Shown in pieces: positions 16,320 through 24,429 of a stretch of DNA of 43,635 nt. Numbering within the stretch: the first letter of the stretch is position 1; every line of letters begins with the position of its first letter. The notes under the pieces were generated by a model. The model searched no databases. It was not told where the DNA came from and saw nothing but the letters and a program-made list of their open reading frames with translations. A program made the translations under genes and the position numbers. Origin of the DNA: Clostridia bacterium (GTDB taxonomy: Bacteria; Bacillota; Clostridia; Christensenellales; SZUA-584); contig QKIQ01000120.1 of assembly GCA_003249555.1 (NCBI GenBank), forward strand, positions 1-43,635. Reading direction: 5' to 3'.

Positions 16320-17831
16320 TTATTCAGCCGCTACGGCCTGCGCATCGGCATCGATAACCGGCTCGGCCTCACCGAAAACACGCTCGATATGCGCCTCGTC
16401 AAACTTCGTTGTCATCTTGCTGACGATGGGTGTCACAATCAGCGAAAGCACCATCGCGATGGAACCAATCGCAGGCGCACTCAGCCACTTGGGCAGCACA
16501 GTGCTCACGCTGCCGATAATCATAAGCGGCACCACGACGATAAGACCCGTGATCACTCCCGCCCAAGCACCCGCTTTGGTCATGCCCTTCCAGCGCACAC
16601 CCAACAGGAACGGCGCAAGGAAGCAGCCGGAAAGAGCACCCCACGAGTAGCTCATCAGTGTGACAATCGCGGCGGGCTGCAGCAGCGCTATCACAAGCGA
16701 TATAACAACGAACAGCGCGCAAAGCACCCGCATCAGCGTCATAAGGCTCTTGTCCTTCATCTTTGGACGCGCCGTCTTTACAAGATCCATGGAGATGGAC
16801 GAAGATGACACGAGAACGAGCGAAGAGAGCGTGGACATGGAAGCGGCAAGCAGCAGCACGAGGATGAGCCCAAGCATCACCGCTGGAAGGGCCGCACCCA
16901 TCACCTGCGGCATCACATAGTCCATGTTCTCAGGCGCTTCGGTTAAATATAACCGTCCGAATGTACCCACAAAATAAGCTGCGCCGCCGACAAGCAGCGC
17001 AAACAGCGTGGAAATTACGGTGCCTTTTTTAATCGCATTATTATCTTTAATGGCATAAAACTTGTGAACCATTTGCGGCAGTCCCCACGTACCAAGGCTC
17101 GTCAGCAGCACAAGCGAAATGAGCAGTATCACGTTTTGCGAACTGCCAAATGGAGACGCGAGTGAAGAATCGATTTCGGCAATTTTGGATAGCCCTGCAC
17201 CAATGCCTCCCACCGCTTCATTGCCGACAACAAACATCACCATAAGCACCACGCCCACGATCATGATGATACCCTGTATGAAATCGGTCAGCGCTGTGGC
17301 AATATATCCGCCTGAAAGCAAATACAGCGCGGTTAGCAGCGCCATACCCACCATGCAATACGCATACGGCAAATGGAAAACACTTTCAAAGAAATAACCA
17401 AGCCCCTGATACACGCTGGCGCAATACGGTACCAAAAACACGAATATAACGAGTGCTGCGGTAATTTTCAGGCCTTTGGAATTGTATCTTTTGAAAAAGA
17501 AATCGGGCATCGTTGCGGCATCCAGCCTGTGTGTTATGCGCCGTGTGGGTTTGGCTAGCAGCTTCCACACGAGAAACGTGCCGATCAGCGCGTTGAAAAT
17601 ACCAATCCACGTGGCACTTATCCCCAGGTTCCATCCGAATTTACCCGCATATCCGACAAATATGACAGCGGAAAAATACGTGGTGCCATACGCAAACGCA
17701 GTCATCCAACCGCCGATTTTGCGCCCGCCCAAGAAGAAATCATCTGTTGTTTTGGTTTTTCGTCTGGAGAATATGGCGACTGCAATAAGCATCGCCGCAT
17801 AAAGACAAATAATAATGATTTGAGCAGCCAT
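16320..17831 (-). CDS. Sodium:solute symporter (SSS/SSF family)
   Basis: The 503-residue protein is almost entirely hydrophobic, with about 13 predicted membrane helices, the normal count and length for the family. The N-terminal RRKTKTTDDFFLGGRKIGGW segment and following GTTYFSAVIFVGYAGK are typical of SSS transporters, as is the GWGLP-type stretch (LGTWGLPQMVHKFYAIKD). These proteins import a solute (sugars, amino acids, carboxylates) with sodium. The substrate cannot be read from the sequence. Coupling to sodium fits the sodium-type V-ATPase later in the window. Its only close neighbours are convergent, so it is monocistronic. Confidence 0.92.
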   Translation of the reverse strand: MAAQIIIICLYAAMLIAVAIFSRRKTKTTDDFFLGGRKIGGWMTAFAYGTTYFSAVIFVGYAGKFGWNLGISATWIGIFNALIGTFLVWKLLAKPTRRITHRLDAATMPDFFFKRYNSKGLKITAALVIFVFLVPYCASVYQGLGYFFESVFHLPYAYCMVGMALLTALYLLSGGYIATALTDFIQGIIMIVGVVLMVMFVVGNEAVGGIGAGLSKIAEIDSSLASPFGSSQNVILLISLVLLTSLGTWGLPQMVHKFYAIKDNNAIKKGTVISTLFALLVGGAAYFVGTFGRLYLTEAPENMDYVMPQVMGAALPAVMLGLILVLLLAASMSTLSSLVLVSSSSISMDLVKTARPKMKDKSLMTLMRVLCALFVVISLVIALLQPAAIVTLMSYSWGALSGCFLAPFLLGVRWKGMTKAGAWAGVITGLIVVVPLMIIGSVSTVLPKWLSAPAIGSIAMVLSLIVTPIVSKMTTKFDEAHIERVFGEAEPVIDADAQAVAAE

Positions 17832-17911
17832 AAATTAACCATCCTTCCGTACTACGAGAAATTTTAGTGCAACAAAAAAAGCCCTGCCGTCCTACATTTC
17901 TACCTAAATAT

Positions 17912-17941
17912 ATATTACTACACAATACTTAGTGATTGCAA
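17912..17941 (-). promoter_or_regulatory. Candidate promoter of the symporter gene
   Basis: On the minus strand TTGCAA (17936-17941) and TAATAT (17912-17917) are 18 nt apart, about 80 nt upstream of the symporter ATG. Confidence 0.55.
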
Positions 17942-17963
17942 CTTTTTTTGATATCAGAATATA

Positions 17964-18737
17964 TTACACAAAAAGCAACGCCTTTAAATCATTAAGGCGC
18001 TCTTTTGCAGCGTCTTCACCGATTTTGAGCATGCTTTCAATACTTTTGAAGCTGTGACGCGCGTGTCCTTCCAAATGGGGGCGCAGCATGAGATCTGCGC
18101 AGCGCTCACAAATTGTGCTGTTGATGTTGGTGCTCAAATTATACGCCGTCAGAAACACATCGATGCGCTTTAAGCTATCGGTGCCGCGGCTCCTGTCGGC
18201 ATTTAAATTGATACCCACCACGGTTTCCGCGCCCCTGTCACGCAGCTCGCGCGTGGGAATACTGCGGAGCGTCCCGCCGTCGATATACACCTTATCGCCA
18301 ATGCATACAGGCTGGAACACGCCTGGCACGGCACAGCTGGCCGAAAGCGCTTTGGATAGGTTGCCTTCACAAAGCGTATCCAACGTCCCCTGCTTTAAAT
18401 CCACCGCCACGGCGCAGAACGGGCGGTTCAAGTCGCCGAACGTCATATCCTTTAAGAAACAGTCAGCAAGGCGTTCGATGATCTCGGGGCTCATATAGGA
18501 TATCAAATGCGGTCTTTTTGGAAGTACGTTTTTATCGTGCAGATTCAGCACAAAATCGTATAACTGCTCCCACGGAATATCCGCCGCATACAGTGCACCC
18601 GCGATAGCGCCCGCAGAGTTTCCCGCCACCATATCAAATGATATATTGTTTTCCTGAAAAACGCGAATCACGCCAAGATGCGCAATGCCACGCGTACCGC
18701 CGCCACCGAATGCAACACCTGTTCTATTAGCCCCCAT
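17964..18737 (-). CDS. Patatin-like phospholipase
   Basis: The 257-residue protein is a patatin-family serine hydrolase. The oxyanion loop GGGGTRG is at residues 11-17, the nucleophile elbow GNSAG at 39-43 (S41), and the dyad aspartate in the DGG motif at 153-155 (D153). The length matches the short RssA-like bacterial class. These enzymes release fatty acids from lipids; no signal peptide is present, so it is probably cytoplasmic or peripheral at the membrane. It is divergent from the serpin gene with only 150 nt between the start codons. The substrate is unknown. Confidence 0.93.
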   Translation of the reverse strand: MGANRTGVAFGGGGTRGIAHLGVIRVFQENNISFDMVAGNSAGAIAGALYAADIPWEQLYDFVLNLHDKNVLPKRPHLISYMSPEIIERLADCFLKDMTFGDLNRPFCAVAVDLKQGTLDTLCEGNLSKALSASCAVPGVFQPVCIGDKVYIDGGTLRSIPTRELRDRGAETVVGINLNADRSRGTDSLKRIDVFLTAYNLSTNINSTICERCADLMLRPHLEGHARHSFKSIESMLKIGEDAAKERLNDLKALLFV

Positions 18738-18780
18738 GCCAACACCTCCAAAAAATCCCTGTCGAAAAACATCGTCAGTA

Positions 18781-18809
18781 TTGACATTATACTCGTATCA
18801 TGGTAAAAG
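18781..18809 (+). promoter_or_regulatory. Candidate promoter of the serpin gene
   Basis: A consensus -35, TTGACA (18781-18786), is followed after 17 nt by TAAAAG, with TG one base upstream of it (extended -10). On the opposite strand the same bases include TATAAT (18786-18791), a possible -10 of the divergent patatin gene. The two promoters may therefore overlap and compete. Confidence 0.5.
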
Positions 18810-18887
18810 TAGTATCATTTTAGGAACATTTCTTGAATACTTACGTCTATATGGCAAAAGAATACTTATCAAATTAAGGAGCCGAAA

Positions 18888-20132
18888 ATGAGAAAATTAT
18901 CGTTCATACTGCTGGCCGCTGCATTGATGCTTTGCGGCTGCACCGCTCAATCTACCACTGTAAAGGCCAATAGCCACCTCGCCGAAATGACGCAGCAGCC
19001 AATAGTGCCGCTTAGCGCCAATTTTATTAATGCGGTTAACGGATTCGGGCTAGATGCCGCAAAACACCTTTACAACAAAGAACAAAATCTTGCACTGTCT
19101 CCCGCGAGCATTGAGCTTGCGCTCTGCATGACACGCATGGGTGCCCAAGGAGATACAGCAGATGACATGGCAAAAACGCTGGGGGTTTCGAGTCTTAGCG
19201 ACAGTGAAATCGTTGACATGTGCAAATCTCTTATGTGGCGCGCAAATACAGGCGGCATGGAGGCGGCCAACGCGATTTGGCTCAGCGATGCATACACATT
19301 CTCAGACGACTTTGTGGATACATGTACGGGCGATTTTTTCGCGGACGCGTTTCCTCTTGTGATTCCCGGCGCCAAAAACGCCATAAATACATGGGCAGAT
19401 GAAAAAACGCACGGACGTATCAAAGACATAATAAGCCAGGAGCTGCCGCCAGATACGTCGATTGCGCTGACTAACGCGCTCTATTACCTTGGCGAATGGG
19501 AAATGCCTTTTGAGGCCAACGATACATGGGAAGAAGAGTTTGCCGCGCCAAAGGGCAACGTGACAGCCTCTTTTATGCACAGCGATTGGTACGTACCCTA
19601 TTACAAAAACGAAGATTTTTCTATGATCTCGCTGAATTTTAAAAGCGAAGAAGACGAAGGAAAATACGCGATGGCGTTTGTACTGCCCGCCGAAAACACA
19701 GGCATTAGCGAACTGCTTGAAAGCTTAAGTGCCGATACCTTCTCTCAGGCGCTTCACAGCGCACAGCCGCAGCAGGTCTGGATCAAGCTGCCCAAATTTG
19801 AGTTTTCATACTTTTCGGCGCTCAAAGACACGCTGTCCGCCATGGGTATGCAAAAAGCACTCAGCCCCTCGGAGGCGAATTTTTCCGGGATGACAAACGA
19901 GGAAAATCAGATATATATTGAAGAAGTGCTGCACAAGTGCTATATTCGCGTGGATGAGCTGGGCGCAGAAGCCGCTGCTGTAACTGCCGTGATTGCGCTT
20001 GACGGTGCAGCCCCTATGGAGGAGGAACCGCCCAAGTTCTATGCCGACCGTCCTTTCCTTTTCGCAATTTATTCGCAGGAAGACGGCACGATTGCGTTTT
20101 TGGGTGCGGTAAACGATCCGACAAAAGAATGA
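18888..20132 (+). CDS. Serpin, lipoprotein serine-protease inhibitor
   Basis: The 414-residue protein has the full serpin fold length behind a lipoprotein signal peptide (lipobox LCGC, lipid cysteine C18), so it is probably displayed on the cell surface. Serpin landmarks include LALSPASIELAL, TNALYYLGEWEMPF, and the C-terminal DRPFLFAI. The reactive loop hinge EAAAVTA (from E361, P17) has the small residues needed for inhibitory loop insertion. Counting 16 residues from P17 puts P1 at M377 in the sequence AAPM-EEE. Met at P1 resembles alpha-1-antitrypsin and suggests elastase-, subtilisin- or chymotrypsin-like targets. Serpins are sparse in bacteria. The start follows AAGGAG. Confidence 0.95.
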   Translation: MRKLSFILLAAALMLCGCTAQSTTVKANSHLAEMTQQPIVPLSANFINAVNGFGLDAAKHLYNKEQNLALSPASIELALCMTRMGAQGDTADDMAKTLGVSSLSDSEIVDMCKSLMWRANTGGMEAANAIWLSDAYTFSDDFVDTCTGDFFADAFPLVIPGAKNAINTWADEKTHGRIKDIISQELPPDTSIALTNALYYLGEWEMPFEANDTWEEEFAAPKGNVTASFMHSDWYVPYYKNEDFSMISLNFKSEEDEGKYAMAFVLPAENTGISELLESLSADTFSQALHSAQPQQVWIKLPKFEFSYFSALKDTLSAMGMQKALSPSEANFSGMTNEENQIYIEEVLHKCYIRVDELGAEAAAVTAVIALDGAAPMEEEPPKFYADRPFLFAIYSQEDGTIAFLGAVNDPTKE

Positions 20133-20170
20133 CCATCAACTCACACCATTCTGATTTTAAGCAAAAGAAA

Positions 20171-20205
20171 AAACGCCTTTGCAAATGCGCAAGGGCGCTT
20201 TTAGT
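20171..20205. terminator. Bidirectional terminator
   Basis: CGCCTTTGC (20174-20182) pairs with GCAAGGGCG (20189-20197) over 9 bp with one G-T pair. T-rich flanks lie on both sides (CTTTT on plus; TTTTTTCTTTT on minus). It serves the serpin and the convergent ACT gene. Confidence 0.85.
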
Positions 20206-20213
20206 TATCCTCG

Positions 20214-20483
20214 TTACAGCCTGTGCATTGCGTCGAAAATCTCTTCGCGCATAATGCGGATATCCATGCAGATGCTTTTCGCCGTTTCGCTGATGCTGTC
20301 GCCGAGCTGTCCAAAAGGCACGCTACAATTATCCAAATCCACTAGCATGATCATCGCAAAATAGTCCTGAAGCACCGTCTGGCTGATATCCAGTATGTTG
20401 ACGCCGTATTCACTGAGCGCCGCTGACACACGCGCGATAATACCCGTTTTGTCTTTTCCTGTCACTGTTACGATTGCTCTCAT
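20214..20483 (-). CDS. ACT-domain protein (UPF0237 type)
   Basis: The 89-residue protein consists of a single ACT domain: MRAIVTVTGKDKTGIIARVSAALSEYGVNILDISQTVLQDYF. The family corresponds to small stand-alone ACT proteins of Bacillota (UPF0237), which presumably sense amino acids or similar ligands; the ligand is unknown. It lies 27 nt after the UPF0316 gene and probably shares its transcript. In related species this gene often precedes a DUF711 gene (PFL-like); that is not the case here. Confidence 0.9.
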   Translation of the reverse strand: MRAIVTVTGKDKTGIIARVSAALSEYGVNILDISQTVLQDYFAMIMLVDLDNCSVPFGQLGDSISETAKSICMDIRIMREEIFDAMHRL

Positions 20484-20510
20484 TGTTTTATCTCCTGCCC
20501 TTTTGGGCGC

Positions 20511-21044
20511 TTATTTCTTTATAAAGCCGCCGTTAACCACGCGCACATCGTTCACCGTGATCACAGCGTTTTCCAATCTAGACTTAATCAGAGATATCGC
20601 CGCGGGAATACGTTTTCTTTTCAGATGAAGCAGCAATATCTCTCTTTTTCCCGCCTTGCCTTCACCCTCTATCATGGTGACACCAAAGCCGTTGTCACGC
20701 AGCTCCTGCACTATACAATCCGCACATTCATCCTTGCCGATGATTACCTGTATGGAGCATAGACCAAACGCAAGCTTCCCTTCAAGCCAAGAGCCCACGT
20801 AATTACCAATTGCAAAAGCGAATGCGAAAATAATGCAACGGATCAGATCTTCCTGAAAACCGACAAGAACGGTACCAGTCACCATAATCCACAGCGACAC
20901 CTCGAAGAAAGCAATGACGGCTCCTTTCACGCGCTCGCCCCTGTTGATAAGCACCATACGCACCGTCGATACAGAAACTTCGATAATTTTACCGAAGAAT
21001 ATGAACAAATATAACCATATACTTGGGTGTTGCAAAAAATCCAT
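20511..21044 (-). CDS. UPF0316 membrane protein with DUF2179 domain
   Basis: The 177-residue protein has three membrane segments in its first about 95 residues (LYLFIFFGKIIEVSVSTVRM, then FFEVSLWIMVTGTVLV, then CIIFAFAFAIGNYVGSWLEG). A soluble DUF2179-like domain (about 96-177) follows, ending RVVNGGFIKK. This matches the YebE-type UPF0316 family. DUF2179 domains occur on many membrane proteins and resemble small ligand-binding regulatory folds; the function is unknown. Its neighbour on the same strand is a separate ACT-domain gene. Confidence 0.9.
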   Translation of the reverse strand: MDFLQHPSIWLYLFIFFGKIIEVSVSTVRMVLINRGERVKGAVIAFFEVSLWIMVTGTVLVGFQEDLIRCIIFAFAFAIGNYVGSWLEGKLAFGLCSIQVIIGKDECADCIVQELRDNGFGVTMIEGEGKAGKREILLLHLKRKRIPAAISLIKSRLENAVITVNDVRVVNGGFIKK

Positions 21045-21133
21045 GAATCATACTCCTTTGTTTGGCAGTTATTATATCATTGTCTCTTGGTCGAGTTCAA
21101 CCCTTTAGTCCTAATATGGCAATCACACGGCAT

Positions 21134-21162
21134 TTGTATTTTGTTAAATCTTGTATTATACT
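21134..21162 (+). promoter_or_regulatory. Promoter of the acetolactate decarboxylase gene
   Basis: TTGTAT (21134-21139) and TATACT (21157-21162) are separated by 17 nt, about 37 nt upstream of the start codon at 21199. Confidence 0.65.
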
Positions 21163-21198
21163 TATTTCGTCATTATTCTTCAAAGAAAGGTTATCCTT

Positions 21199-22002
21199 AT
21201 GAAAAACGCCATTGCATGTATCCTTATCTTATTGCTGGTTATGCTCATAGTCTTACCCGGATGTCAAAATGATAACAATAGTGAAGCTGACAGCGAGACT
21301 TTGTTTCAGGTTTCCACTCTGAACGCGTTAATGCTCGGGGATTATGACGGTATTATTACCGTTGATAAACTGCTGCAGTGCGGCGATACCGGGCTTGGCA
21401 CCTTCGATACACTGGACGGGGAAATGATTGTGCTTGGTGGCGTCGTTTATCAGGCCAAGGCAGACGGCAGTGTCATAAAACCCGCTGGTAGTGTCACCGT
21501 TCCGTTTGCTGCTGTTACGCATTTTGAGCCGGATGTTTCCTTACAGCTCGAAAACATCAGCGATATCGAAGCGCTCAAATCTGCGCTGACGAATCCAGTC
21601 TCAAAAAACCCCAACATACTGTACATGGCTACCTTGACGGGTGATTTTGACAATGTGCATGTGCGCAGTGTTTATGCGCAGCAAAAGCCATATAAGCCGC
21701 TGGCTGAGGTGGCTCAAAGCCAAAAAGAATTTGAATATGAGAATATCTCAGGAACGCTTGTGGCACTTTATTGCCCCGATTATGTCAGCGGCATTAATCT
21801 AAGCGGCTGGCACATTCACTTTATTTCCTCAGACGGCAGCAAGGGCGGCCATTTACTGGACGTTGCGATCAAATCTGCCGATGCGCAGATCGACATCACA
21901 AGCGCATATAAAATTGTGCTGCCGGAAACCCAAAGCTTTGCCTCTCTTCAGTTGGCAAATGATATGCAAAGCGCTACTGCCAAGGTGGAAGGCAAGAAGT
22001 AA
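21199..22002 (+). CDS. budA: Exported alpha-acetolactate decarboxylase (lipoprotein)
   Basis: The enzyme converts 2-acetolactate to acetoin and CO2. The 267-residue protein has a lipoprotein signal peptide (lipobox LPGC, C22) followed by the ALDC domain beginning LFQVSTLNALMLGDYDG. Zinc and active-site residues known from the Brevibacillus enzyme are all present: E75 (DGEMIVL), R156 (VHVRSVYAQQ), H205 and H207 (GWHIHF), H218 (GGHLLD) and E243 (LPETQSF). ATG 21199 follows AGAAAGG; an upstream in-frame start would put extra residues before the signal peptide. No acetolactate synthase gene is nearby. An extracytoplasmic location means substrate must leak or be exported first. Confidence 0.93.
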   Translation: MKNAIACILILLLVMLIVLPGCQNDNNSEADSETLFQVSTLNALMLGDYDGIITVDKLLQCGDTGLGTFDTLDGEMIVLGGVVYQAKADGSVIKPAGSVTVPFAAVTHFEPDVSLQLENISDIEALKSALTNPVSKNPNILYMATLTGDFDNVHVRSVYAQQKPYKPLAEVAQSQKEFEYENISGTLVALYCPDYVSGINLSGWHIHFISSDGSKGGHLLDVAIKSADAQIDITSAYKIVLPETQSFASLQLANDMQSATAKVEGKK

Positions 22003-22095
22003 AAGTCCGTTTTTCGGAACTTCTTACATACTCATATATTATGATATTCATGCGGTAAAATAAAGACAACCGCATTGGAAAGGGAACGCCAGACT

Positions 22096-22584
22096 ATGAT
22101 AGACGATATCATCTATGAAATGATTCAGCTTAACGGCAAGGATACACGGCGAATTAACCATGCTCTGAAGGTATACGGATTTGCGCGGTGCATTGCGGGG
22201 CGTGAGCTGTACAGCGCAAGTGATAGACTTGCGGTATCCTTATCCGCGGTGCTCCACGATATCGCCATTCATCACTGTGAATCGGTATACGGAAGCTGCG
22301 GGGGCAAGCTTCAGGAAAAGGAAGGGGAGGGCATAGCGCGACCCATACTCGAAAAATATACCAACGACGAAGCGCTGATTTCTCGTGTCTGCCACATCAT
22401 CGCGCATCACCATACTTACGCCAAAATCGACGATATCTGCCATCAGGTTATTATCGAAGCGGATTTTCTCGTTAATTTTGACGAAGGCGAGTTTGAGCGA
22501 CCCGCTTTTGAAACAGCTGTACGCAGGCATTTTATTACAACAGCGGGAAAAGAACTGGCAAAAGCCATGTTCGGCATCTGCTGA
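22096..22584 (+). CDS. HD-domain phosphohydrolase-like protein
   Basis: The 162-residue protein is a small HD-superfamily member. The metal-binding HD pair is H54-D55 in AVLHDIAIHH, with an upstream H22 (RINHALKVYGFAR) and downstream HHH cluster (HIIAHHHTYAK) and D128 region (IIEADFLVNFDEG) in the expected order. Related proteins hydrolyse phosphomonoesters or phosphodiesters of nucleotides; the substrate is unknown. The ATG at 22096 follows AAAGGGAA at rather long spacing, and a TTG 21 nt upstream is an alternative start. It lies alone upstream of the tRNA gene. Confidence 0.88.
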   Translation: MIDDIIYEMIQLNGKDTRRINHALKVYGFARCIAGRELYSASDRLAVSLSAVLHDIAIHHCESVYGSCGGKLQEKEGEGIARPILEKYTNDEALISRVCHIIAHHHTYAKIDDICHQVIIEADFLVNFDEGEFERPAFETAVRRHFITTAGKELAKAMFGIC

Positions 22585-22646
22585 AACCTAGACAATCTGA
22601 TCGTTCCGTCGCATATTTTATTTGTAGAGCCCATCATTTATTGGGC

Positions 22647-22675
22647 TTGAATTATGCGATTAAATCATTTATAAT
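22647..22675 (+). promoter_or_regulatory. Promoter of tRNA-Ser
   Basis: TTGAAT (22647-22652) and a perfect TATAAT (22670-22675) are separated by 17 nt, 38 nt upstream of the mature tRNA 5' end. A 7-bp hairpin (AGCCCA...TGGGCT, 22627-22646) immediately upstream could be the end of the HD-protein transcript, although it lacks a T-run. Confidence 0.8.
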
Positions 22676-22713
22676 TGACATTCGAGCGGCTGACCATAAC
22701 GAACAGCCTATAT

Positions 22714-22804
22714 GGAGAAGTATCGAAGAGGTCATAACGGGGCGCACTCGAAATGCGTTTGTCGGGGAACCGGCACGTGGGTTCGAATCCCACCTTCTCC
22801 GCCA
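22714..22804 (+). tRNA. tRNA-Ser (anticodon CGA)
   Basis: The 91-nt sequence has a 7-bp acceptor stem (GGAGAAG with CTTCTCC), discriminator G and encoded CCA. The anticodon arm GCGCA-CTCGAAA-TGCGT gives anticodon CGA, reading UCG serine codons. A long variable arm is visible (GTCGGGG...CGGCAC), as required for tRNA-Ser, followed by the T arm with GTTCGAATC. Its last 15 nt are the start of the large direct repeat described below. A terminator hairpin follows. Confidence 0.95.
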
Positions 22805-23220
22805 CAATTTGTCTGAAAAGTCCGGTTTTTCCGGGCTTTTCGTCGTTTTACGCCCGTTTTCTTGAGTTTTCATACAATAGATAAGCATATCAATTATTGA
22901 TTATTCAACATCTGTTAACATACCGTTTGCATGGAAGTATGCAAGCCCCCAACTCCCCATAGCGTTAATTACTTCACAGAATTTCTCTCCAAGAGGTGTT
23001 AACGAGTACTCAACTTTTGGAGGAATGACAGTGTAGACTTCACGGCGAACGACCTCGTCCAGTTCAAGCTCCTTCAGTTGACGATTCAACGTTGCTTGAG
23101 TACAAGGAATGAGGCGGTTCAATTCGTTGAACCTTTTAGTTCCCTGTTGAAGATGCCAGAAGATTAACAGCTTCCATTTACCTTTAATAACTTTTTGTGC
23201 CATACAATAAGGACACAGTT
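22790..23220 (+). repeat. Direct repeat copy A, starting in the tRNA-Ser 3' end
   Basis: This 431-bp block recurs at 25632-26058 with one 4-nt gap and about 20 mismatches (roughly 95% identity). Copy A begins in the T arm/acceptor of tRNA-Ser (CCACCTTCTCC...) and includes the tRNA terminator and most of the HxlR-family gene. The first 21 nt, ending CACAATTT, are identical in both copies, as expected for an attachment-site core at a tRNA gene. It marks the left end of the AT-rich island. Confidence 0.85.
22816..22840 (+). terminator. Terminator of tRNA-Ser
   Basis: AAAAGTCCGG pairs with CCGGGCTTTT around a 5-nt loop; the stem itself ends in four T, with CGTCGTTTTA following. The hairpin is preserved in the repeat copy B at 25653-25678 with a slightly changed loop. 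Confidence 0.7.
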
Positions 23221-23281
23221 GCATTTTAACATCATCACTTATTTGACATTCGGAACATTCTTCATAGTATTTGCAATTCAT
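22901..23281 (-). CDS. HxlR-family regulator with N-terminal cysteine cluster
   Basis: This 126-residue winged-helix protein has the HxlR hallmarks KVIKGKWKLLIFWHLQQGTKRF, IPCTQATLNRQLKELELDEVV and the PPKVEYSLTPLGEKF wing. The first 26 residues carry five cysteines (C3, C9, C12, C23, C26), plausible ligands for metal or thiol sensing, as several HxlR-type regulators respond to reactive species. The ATG at 23281 follows AAGGAG with good spacing; a GTG two codons upstream abuts that site. It is divergent from the PNPOx-like gene, probably its target. It lies inside repeat copy A. Confidence 0.9.
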   Translation of the reverse strand: MNCKYYEECSECQISDDVKMQLCPYCMAQKVIKGKWKLLIFWHLQQGTKRFNELNRLIPCTQATLNRQLKELELDEVVRREVYTVIPPKVEYSLTPLGEKFCEVINAMGSWGLAYFHANGMLTDVE

Positions 23282-23427
23282 AAGCACTCCTTAATGCGAA
23301 AATAACACTATCATTTTTGTAAGTACGTATCTTATATAATAGCATTTACATTATTTATTGCATATGCGATAATTATATCATATCAAAAATAAATAGCAAG
23401 TTTATCAAACAAAAAAGGAGAACCATT

Positions 23428-23823
23428 ATGGAAAACATTAATGTCGTAGCGAAGTATTTACAGGATAGCAAAGTATTCTATCTGGCAACCAATGGAGAAG
23501 CCGGCCCTGATGTAAGACCAATGGGCATCGCCATTCCTTATAATGAAAAATTATACTTCATCATTGCTAAGCCTATGAATCTTCACAAACAACTTCAATC
23601 CGATGGCAAACTATCGATGTCTGCCTGGAACGGTGAAAAAGCGCTAAGGCTGTATGGAACAGCTGTCCTTGATGACTCTGATGAGACCAAGGATGCCTTC
23701 ATCGGTATGAATGAACAGATTGCACAGATGTTCCCAAAAGAGGTCATTGCACCTTACTATTTAAAAGATACGAAAGCAAGCATTGGTCCGATGGGTGGAG
23801 AAGCAGAAAACTACGAGTTCTAG
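23428..23823 (+). CDS. Pyridoxamine 5'-phosphate oxidase-like flavoprotein
   Basis: The 131-residue protein has the split-barrel flavin-binding fold: VAKYLQDSKVFYLATNGEAGPDVRPMGIAI followed by LYFIIAKPMNLHKQL, a family pattern. Such small PNPOx-like proteins bind FMN, F420 or haem and act as reductases; the exact cofactor and partner are unknown. The start follows AAAAGGAGAACC. It lies 146 nt from the divergent HxlR-family gene and opens the forward gene set of the island (flavodoxin, PduO-type transferase, DUF2284), suggesting a supply of reduced flavin. Confidence 0.85.
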   Translation: MENINVVAKYLQDSKVFYLATNGEAGPDVRPMGIAIPYNEKLYFIIAKPMNLHKQLQSDGKLSMSAWNGEKALRLYGTAVLDDSDETKDAFIGMNEQIAQMFPKEVIAPYYLKDTKASIGPMGGEAENYEF

Positions 23824-23932
23824 GAGTACTCATACATCTGATGACTGTCAGGAGTCGAATAAAACGAGTATAAGCGATTCGGCTTCCTGCCTTCATCATA
23901 TCCGTACGCACCTATATATAAGGAGAATAGCT

Positions 23933-24343
23933 TTGAAAACTGCCGTTAGATATTATACACGAACAGGCAATACGAAGAAATTAGCAGAAGCGGTCGCAAA
24001 AGTAGCAGGTGTTGAGGCATTGCCGATCACAGAGCCACTAACAGAAGATATAGGTACATTGTTTTTAGCAAGTTCAGTTTATGCTGCAGGTGTAGCGGGT
24101 GATGTTAAGAAATTCATTGCGAACATTGATGTACAGGTTGGAGAAGTTGTTAATATAAGTACTGCAGCAATCATCGAATCTACGTATGCGCAAGTAAAGA
24201 GTATTGTAGAGATAAACGGTTTAAAGATGTCTGAGCATGAATATCATTGCCGGGGTCAATTCACATTGATGCATAGAGGCCGACCCAATGCGAAAGATCT
24301 GCGAGATGCAGCTGAGTTTGCTAAAGAGTGCTTAGGGCAATAG
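23933..24343 (+). CDS. Flavodoxin
   Basis: The 136-residue protein starts with TTG at 23933, 7 nt after AAGGAG, with a sequence typical of flavodoxin beta-1 and the phosphate loop: MKTAVRYYTRTGNTKKLAEA, with T9-R-T-G-N-T14 contacting FMN phosphate. The second flavin loop is LASSVYAAGVAG (about 45-56). It is a short-chain flavodoxin, a low-potential electron carrier. In E. coli flavodoxin reduces cob(II)alamin for adenosylation, so its position one gene before the PduO-type adenosyltransferase is suggestive. The frame remains open upstream but without a site to start. Confidence 0.87.
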   Translation: MKTAVRYYTRTGNTKKLAEAVAKVAGVEALPITEPLTEDIGTLFLASSVYAAGVAGDVKKFIANIDVQVGEVVNISTAAIIESTYAQVKSIVEINGLKMSEHEYHCRGQFTLMHRGRPNAKDLRDAAEFAKECLGQ

Positions 24344-24429
24344 GCGTCCTTGAATCTATATAATATGGCAGGCAAATAATCATTCCTATTCATATTAATA
24401 TATACTTTCTAGTAAAGAATATTCATTTA

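Noticed and set aside
18786..18814. Firm promoter for the patatin gene
   Set aside because: A perfect -10 is visible on the minus strand, but no acceptable -35 lies at 16-18 nt. It is only noted as overlapping the serpin promoter.
23783..23932. Long N-terminal extension of the flavodoxin frame
   Set aside because: The frame stays open for 50 codons upstream but overlaps the end of the PNPOx-like gene and lacks similarity. The TTG at 23933 follows AAGGAG and begins the flavodoxin fold directly.
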